In this document: in pieces, positions 58,696-64,000 of the stretch
Layout of the letters: each line of letters opens with the position of its first letter
Position numbering within the stretch: position 1 is the first letter of the stretch
Position numbers and translations under genes: made by a program
Source: Quercus robur
Taxonomy: Eukaryota; Streptophyta; Magnoliopsida; Fagales; Fagaceae
Assembly: GCF_932294415.1 (NCBI RefSeq)
Contig: NC_065544.1
Coordinates: forward strand, 36,140,310 to 36,204,309
Length of the DNA: 64,000 nucleotides
Direction: 5' to 3'
Notes under the pieces: model-generated
What the model saw: only the letters and a program-made list of their open reading frames with translations
Told to the model about the DNA's origin: nothing
Database searches by the model: none

Positions 58696-60079
58696 TAACT
58701 GGCTTGCAATACTTGAATCCATCAATGCATGGACCAAAAGACCAAAACACATAATGCAAAAATACGATGTCATCTTCACCGGTGGGTGTGGTACGATAAA
58801 ACACTTGGGTAGTCGGATCCTGATCAATATATTGTATTAGCAACTTTTGCAACCTTTGGTAAGACTCTTCCCAATTCCCAAACATCTTCCCAATTGCCTT
58901 TTGTTTCGCATCCCATACCTTGTAGTAAGAAGGCTTATGACCCTTATATTTCAACTCTATCATAGATCTGAGATGCTTACTTGGGGTAGTGTGATCCTCA
59001 CATAACTTCTTAAGGATGTTTGATGCAATAAAATTACAATTCATCATTCTACCATCATTTCGCACCCCAATCCGTATACACGTGTGAGGACCCACATACA
59101 CAGTGACCATCCATAGTCCGTGGAAATTGGGCTTCATGACTCCATAGACATACCACTTGCATGACTCATCCACGCATTTCGCACAAAGTTTTTTCTTCGT
59201 CGACCTACTGATCATAAAATGTTTGTTTTCCTTGAGGGCATAAAGCGTTAATACACACTTCACCCCCACTTTATTGGCAAAAGTCAACCCTTTGCACAAA
59301 TTCATCCCCTCTCTCCAAGTAGACACAAATGGTATCTCAATATGTAAAAGATCAACCATATTTTCCCAAGTATTTGCAGAAAATGACAAGGCAGGAGGTG
59401 CGTAGGCAGGGATTGTGTCTGTAATGTTTTGGATACTAATAACATTATCTGCATCATGTTCACTACTATCCAATGCCTCATCGTCATCAATGTCTCTCTC
59501 AAAGTCCCTAAAGTCCTCTCATTCAATCCTCTCTTCAAACTCATCTCTATCGAAAAAATCTTCACCGTTAATGGCAGAAGTCTCATCAACATAGTCATCA
59601 TCATCACTCTCATCGTCATCATCATCATCATCATCCTCTACATGTGTAGAATACTCATATTGAGCATCCAAAACTGTAACCTGTAAACTTGTGGTTGTTT
59701 GTTGGATTTCCTCGATACCAATTTCTGCACGCGGCTCCAACTATATGTACAACTCAATACCATTTACTGCAGATATTTTCTCCAATTTGTCAAACATGAT
59801 CTTTACATGTTTGTTTGTTTCTATCGCCATATACTTGTAATTAATCTGGTGCCGTAGGATTTCATGTGGCATACAATAAGTAATTTGTATGTTGTGTACA
59901 GCAGGATTCGCACACAATTCTTCCATAACTATTATCTTCAATTCATCAAGGGTCTTCAACCTATGATCAATTTGGGTATAATAGGTCCTTATACCCGGCC
60001 CTTCAAATGGCAATCCCTTGTTCGCATTAGCATTCTTAAGCGGACCACCGTGGTATAGAATTATATCAATTTTAGGCAT
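58607..60079 (-). pseudogene. MuDR-family transposase remnant
   Basis: One minus-strand frame of about 490 codons with two in-frame stops (59741-59743 and 59519-59521). The start MPKIDIILYHGGPLKN is the N-terminal PB1-like piece usual in plant MULE transposases. An Asp/Glu-rich run follows (coded by the gat/cat repeat near 59600). Next is the MuDR DNA-binding domain (CAKCVDESCKWYVYG ... GPHTC) and the beginning of the MULE DDE domain (PVISIDETYLYGKYQGKLLVA, which includes the first catalytic Asp). The domain is cut off after ATDANN at about 58610, so the other catalytic residues are missing and the protein would be inactive. Confidence 0.8.
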
Positions 60080-60840
60080 TGTGAACCTGTTAGAGTCAAG
60101 TTACTATGTTAGTTAAAAAACATTTTATCTAGTCAAACTACACAAAGTACAAATTCCAATTCATTCAAAAGGTATGAATTTCATTACACATTCGTTACAC
60201 ATTTCATACCCAAATCATTTTTCCGTCATGCTAAGACTACCCATTCCATACCCAATACCAAAAAAAAAAAAGAGTCAAATGTAAAAGTATACAATATTTT
60301 ATCTAATTACATACCCATAACATTTACATACCCATTTCATACCCAATACAAAAAAAGCCATTTCATTACACATTAAAAGGGCATGAATTACATACTCATT
60401 TCATTACAATTCATTTTATATCCATAAGTCACTCATTTCATTACATACCCATTTCATTACAATTCATTTTATATCCATAAGTCACTCATTTCATTACATA
60501 CCCATTCAAAGGGCACTATTACATACCCATTCATTACAATTCATTCACTACCCATTTCGTACCCAAAACAATGATGAATAAAGTCAAGAAACTTGTAAGA
60601 TCATGATAAAAATAAGAGCTTAGAAATAATGAATAAAATTTTGATAACAAAAACCATGCAAATAAATACTCAAAAAATTAACACTAACAAAACAAAGTTC
60701 TATAATTCACAATATTGGTATCTTAACTAAGTAATGTTAACTATCTACAAAATAAATAGGCAAACTCTTTAACCCACACCCAACAACAACTAATACCCAA
60801 CTACAATGACAATCAAATCAAAAAACCCTTACTTGGATAT
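60080..60840. other. AT-rich MULE interior, repeat-bearing
   Basis: Upstream region of the transposase remnant with many 'cattacatacccattt' phrases, including the 53-bp tandem repeat at 60401-60506. No gene seen. Confidence 0.45.
60401..60506. repeat. 53-bp tandem repeat, two copies
   Basis: tcattacaattcattttata starts at 60401 and 60454. Copies appear identical over the full unit. Confidence 0.85.
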
Positions 60841-61800
60841 GAATTTGTTGAGAGGGAAGAGCAGTGAAAGAGGCAATGTGGTGAGTGAGAGTGAGAGTTG
60901 TGGGTGAGTGAGGCAGTGAGGCTGAGTGTTTTGGGTGAGAGAGTGAGGGTTGATAATTTTTATCTGTAAAGACTGATCTGTGATAATTTTGTAGACTGAT
61001 GCGTGTTATAAAATTTTTTCCAGTGGAACTTGAGTCTATAAGACTCGAGTTCTATGCAAATTTCAATTAGATATCGAGTTTCTAATACTCAATATCTATG
61101 AGTATAAAATGGTTTTTTCTAAGAAAATCGAGTCTCTAAGACTCGATTTTTATTTTGTAGAAATCGAGTCTTAAAGACTCGAGATCTAAGTGGCATTTTT
61201 AGTCCAGATCAGCAACTACACAGCTAGTGTAGCGCGTTGAGATTTAAACAGCATCTCGAGATGCTATTTTCCTTAATCTTTTCAAACGTTGGTTAACTTA
61301 CTACATTGTTAACCATTACACAGCTAGTCTGCAAATATCCTCGAGGATGAGTGAGCAAAACAAGAGAGAGAAGGAAGAAAGAGAAAGTGAAAAGAAATAA
61401 TGAGAAAAGAGGAGAGAGAAGAATCAGACAATAAAAAACTAATTTTTTATTATACAATCTTGCTACAGTACCATCTTACATATAGGATGGTATTGTAGCA
61501 ACATTGTAAAATTTTTTTACAATTGGCCGTCTGGGTAATGCATCATTTTAGTGGTTTGATGCTAAAATATAGCAACATATAGCATTCCCAAGACCGGGTG
61601 TGAATGCTCTTAGGGGTATTTTGGTAAATTTAAAGGATTTTATGAGTACTTTGGTCATTTTTAAGCTCTAGTGGCATTTTGGTAATTTTGATTATTGGGT
61701 AATTGGGTGGGTTGGGTTTAGTTATAATAACTGGGTTGGATTTAAGTTAGAAATAATTAGTTAAATAGACAATAAATGGGTAAATGAGTTTTATGTACAC

Positions 61801-62980
61801 AATCAAATTGAGTTTTGAGGTTACCAGAATAAAAGCAATTCCACTGAGTTGGACTGAACAGAAAGACCGCCTCATTTGGCTCGATAGTCATGATGGGGAG
61901 TATTCGGTTAAGGCGGGGTACCAAATGTTGTGTAAGGAAGCAAACTCTAGCGCTGCATCAAGCTCGGATTCGTCGCACAGATCAGCTTTCTGGAAACGCC
62001 TTTGGAAGCTCCACGTTCCTAACAAAATAAAGTTTTTTCTTTGGAGAGTTTGTTCTAATGCGCTACCCACAAAGGATAATTTGAAGAGGAGAAAAATTCT
62101 TGAGGATGCGAGGTGCAGTGCCTGCCTTCTGGATTAGGAAACAACGTTCCATGCGTTGTGGAGTTGCGAGACACTCAAAGATATTTGGAACCCCTGTTTC
62201 AGCTGGGTCCGAACAGAGTTTCCTCATCTTCAGGACATGTAGGAATTAATAAATCTGGTCGGTCAGAGGGCAAAGGGACTGGAGCTGTTTGGGGTGGTGG
62301 CTTGGTCTATCTGGACTCAAAGAAACAAGCTGAGGCTGAATGAGAAAGGGGTGCCGAGAGATAGGCTTTTTGAAACAGCTAGAAGGTACCTCTCGGATTT
62401 CCAATCCAAATTCCAAGAGACCAAGGTGCACCAACGAAAGGAAAATACAAAATGGATACCCCCAGGGGTCAGAATGTATAAAGCAAATTATGATGGTGCG
62501 GTGTTCGCCGAGTCGGAGGAAGCAGGGATAGGAGTTATAGTTAGAGATAGTAAGGGGGACGTGATTGCTGCCTTAGCTGAAAAAATACCTTACTCGGGTT
62601 CAGTGGAGGTGCTAGAAGCATTAGCTGCGAGAAGAGCAGCAAAATTTGTTGTGGAATTGGGATTATCGGCTGCTGAATTTGAAGGAGATTCTGAGGTAGT
62701 TTGGAGGGCTTTGAAGGTAGCGGACGGGGCTCATTCAGCCTTGGGGGTGATTATCAAAGACACAATGTCTATTGTAGGTTCACTAAGAACCTTTTCTTTC
62801 TCTCATACTAGGCGGCAGGGTAATTGTGCAGCCCATGCTTTAGTTAAGAGAGCAATTGTTTCTTTTCCTTTATTAGTCTGGATGGAGCATGTTCCAACAG
62901 ATATTAGTCACGTTGTAATTTCTGATTTTCCAGCATCTTAATAATAATACTTTGTTTTGACTCTCAAAAAAAAAAAAAAA
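61801..62980 (+). mobile_element. 5'-truncated LINE with target-site duplication
   Basis: A reading frame from 61784 to 62941 has two TAG stops (62135-62137 and 62240-62242) but no shift. It covers the reverse-transcriptase zinc-binding region (DSHDGEYSVKAGYQML; FWKRLWKLHVPNKIKFFLWR; CSACLLD) and the RNase H-like domain (YKANYDGAVFAESEEAGIGV; EALAARRAAKFVVELG; GDSEVV). An A-tail ends at 62980. The duplication ttatgtacac (61791-61800) and ttatgttcac (62981-62990) matches at nine of ten bases. Confidence 0.85.
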
Positions 62981-63029
62981 TTATGTTCACTCCACATCCA
63001 CCCAAACTCACCCATTTGACATCCTTAAT

Positions 63030-63177
63030 ATGAAATTAACTCTAGTTTGTTTAGTATTAATTCATCAAATTAACCTTAGTTTGGTTAATTTTAAATAAAT
63101 TTATTTAATTTATACTTAAATATAAGATACCTGACTTAATTTATCATCTTAAGCTTCAAATTTTGTTGAGCCAGCTT
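63030..63177 (+). mobile_element. Degenerate 3' fragment related to the hAT element at 18983
   Basis: Phrases gaaattaac, tagtttgtttagtattaattcatcaa and aattttgttgagccagc parallel 19575-19740. The terminal cagccctg is altered (cagctttg). No 5' end is visible. Confidence 0.5.
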
Positions 63178-63923
63178 TGCAAATGCTCTTGCCGTTGAGC
63201 ATATTAATACACCTTTTAAGTTTTAAATATGAACATTAATATATATAAAAAAATGTAGATACTGCGCTCGAAATTATGAACGAGTGAATGTGTGCACGGA
63301 ATGTACGTAAAAAAAAAAAAAAAAAAAAGTGAACAATTTCTCTGCACCTTTTATGTTAAGGAAATAGACATGATAAGATTAAGGATATTTCTTGAAAAGA
63401 GAGATAAGGGAAAGTGAGGTAGAAGCTCAGGTTGGGCCCAATTTTGACTGAGTCAACTATGATGGGTCATCTTTGGTAGGCATACATGGGAATGATATTT
63501 AATTCCCTCAACCCAGATTTATGCGCAATTTACGGGTCGGTCTATTGTAATCAAACCCAAGCATCTAACGCGCCTTTAGGCAGGTCTGCTTATATTCAAA
63601 CCCTCCCAAAAATATATGAAAATGACTGTAGGTGTTTTTGCTGAAAAGACGAAGAAAATTCAATTTTGTAAAAAGATCTTGAACGCATCTAACTGTTCAT
63701 TAACATTTCCTCTTTCTCCCTTTCTTTTTCTGACTTTTTTTTTTAAGCAACGTGTAACTCGCTTCTTACTTTTTATATTACCAAATAAAACGTAAAATGT
63801 CTAAATCTTTTTTTACTTATTATTGTAACTATTAAATTATTTGTCAAATACTTTATAATTCAATTAGCACTGTTTCAACAAAGATGTTTAAAATTCAAAT
63901 CTTATCTTCCCTAATTATCAAAG
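63178..63923. other. Intergenic, no gene supported
   Basis: AT-rich with an A-run at 63309-63328. No frame or RNA gene recognised. Confidence 0.4.
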
Positions 63924-64000
63924 TGTGGGGCCCAATAATGGGCCAGGGCCACTTATTCAGGGGGAGTCCTAAGATCCAAGCCAAAGAAGGCTATAGTCCA
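63924..64000 (+). mobile_element. Possible LTR start, cut by the window edge
   Basis: tgtggggcccaataatgggcc resembles the opening of the solo LTR at 47024 (tgtggggcctg) and is GC-richer than what precedes it. Only 77 bases are available. Confidence 0.35.

Larger units (their letters stand above)
54940..61311. mobile_element. Mutator-like element (MULE) with long terminal inverted repeats
   Basis: The left end (about 54940-55280) and right end (about 60840-61311, inverted) share aacaat..., tttgaaa..., tagcat and a block of repeated actcgag/gagtttctaaaactcg words. They also share a CT/GA-rich strip (cactctcagtctcag type at 55236-55280, the opposite strand at 60880-60950). Inside are a minus-strand MULE transposase remnant (58607-60079) and a plus-strand frame at 58270-58695. 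I could not fix the target duplication, so the outer limits are good only to a few tens of bases. Confidence 0.65.

Overview
The window looks like nuclear DNA of a flowering plant, most likely a woody eudicot (a Fagaceae-type tree would fit, but this is a weak guess). The reasons are long AT-rich intergenic DNA, spliced genes of plant families, tRNA-derived SINEs, hAT-type MITEs, a Mutator-like element, 3'-end LINE fragments and an endogenous plant pararetrovirus. Only one host gene looks intact (a kelch-repeat protein, 24638-25816, minus). Three other host genes are recognisable but broken: a CGR2/CGR3-type homogalacturonan methyltransferase (about 37.5-41.9 kb), a basic secretory protein (about 45.5-45.9 kb, minus) and a 5-methylthioribose kinase (46.8-53.6 kb). 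The family assignments are from memory of the families, not from a search.

Layout: 1-535 is a LINE 3' end. 2850-17158 holds two pararetrovirus (Caulimoviridae, florendovirus-like) genome units joined head to tail. Element 1 (about 7.2 kb) has an open polyprotein of movement protein, coat protein, zinc knuckle and aspartic protease, but no reverse transcriptase or RNase H. In their place it has a second ORF of unknown function. Element 2 (about 7.1 kb) has almost the same movement protein and the same 3' control region. It also has reverse transcriptase and RNase H, a decayed zinc knuckle, one amber stop and a different second ORF. The pair looks like the two components of a bipartite virus caught in one insertion. 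The insertion begins and ends at the tRNA-Met primer-binding site and abuts a TA/GA microsatellite.

From about 17.3 to 25.9 kb there are two direct copies of a duplicated segment ending in the kelch gene. A third, inverted copy lies at 35.2-37.5 kb, just in front of the broken CGR gene. TE insertions with empty sites in the sister copies give the order of events. 32.7-35.1 kb is an array of a roughly 420-bp, exon-bearing segment in strictly alternating orientation, so the DNA is a chain of palindromes. 46.8-53.6 kb is the kinase pseudogene, with a solo LTR and a hAT element in its introns. 54.9-61.3 kb is a Mutator-like element with long CTCGAG-rich inverted ends, a broken MULE transposase and a possible plant-mobile-domain fragment. 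61.8-63.0 kb is a 5'-truncated LINE with target-site duplication. The window ends in the start of a probable LTR.
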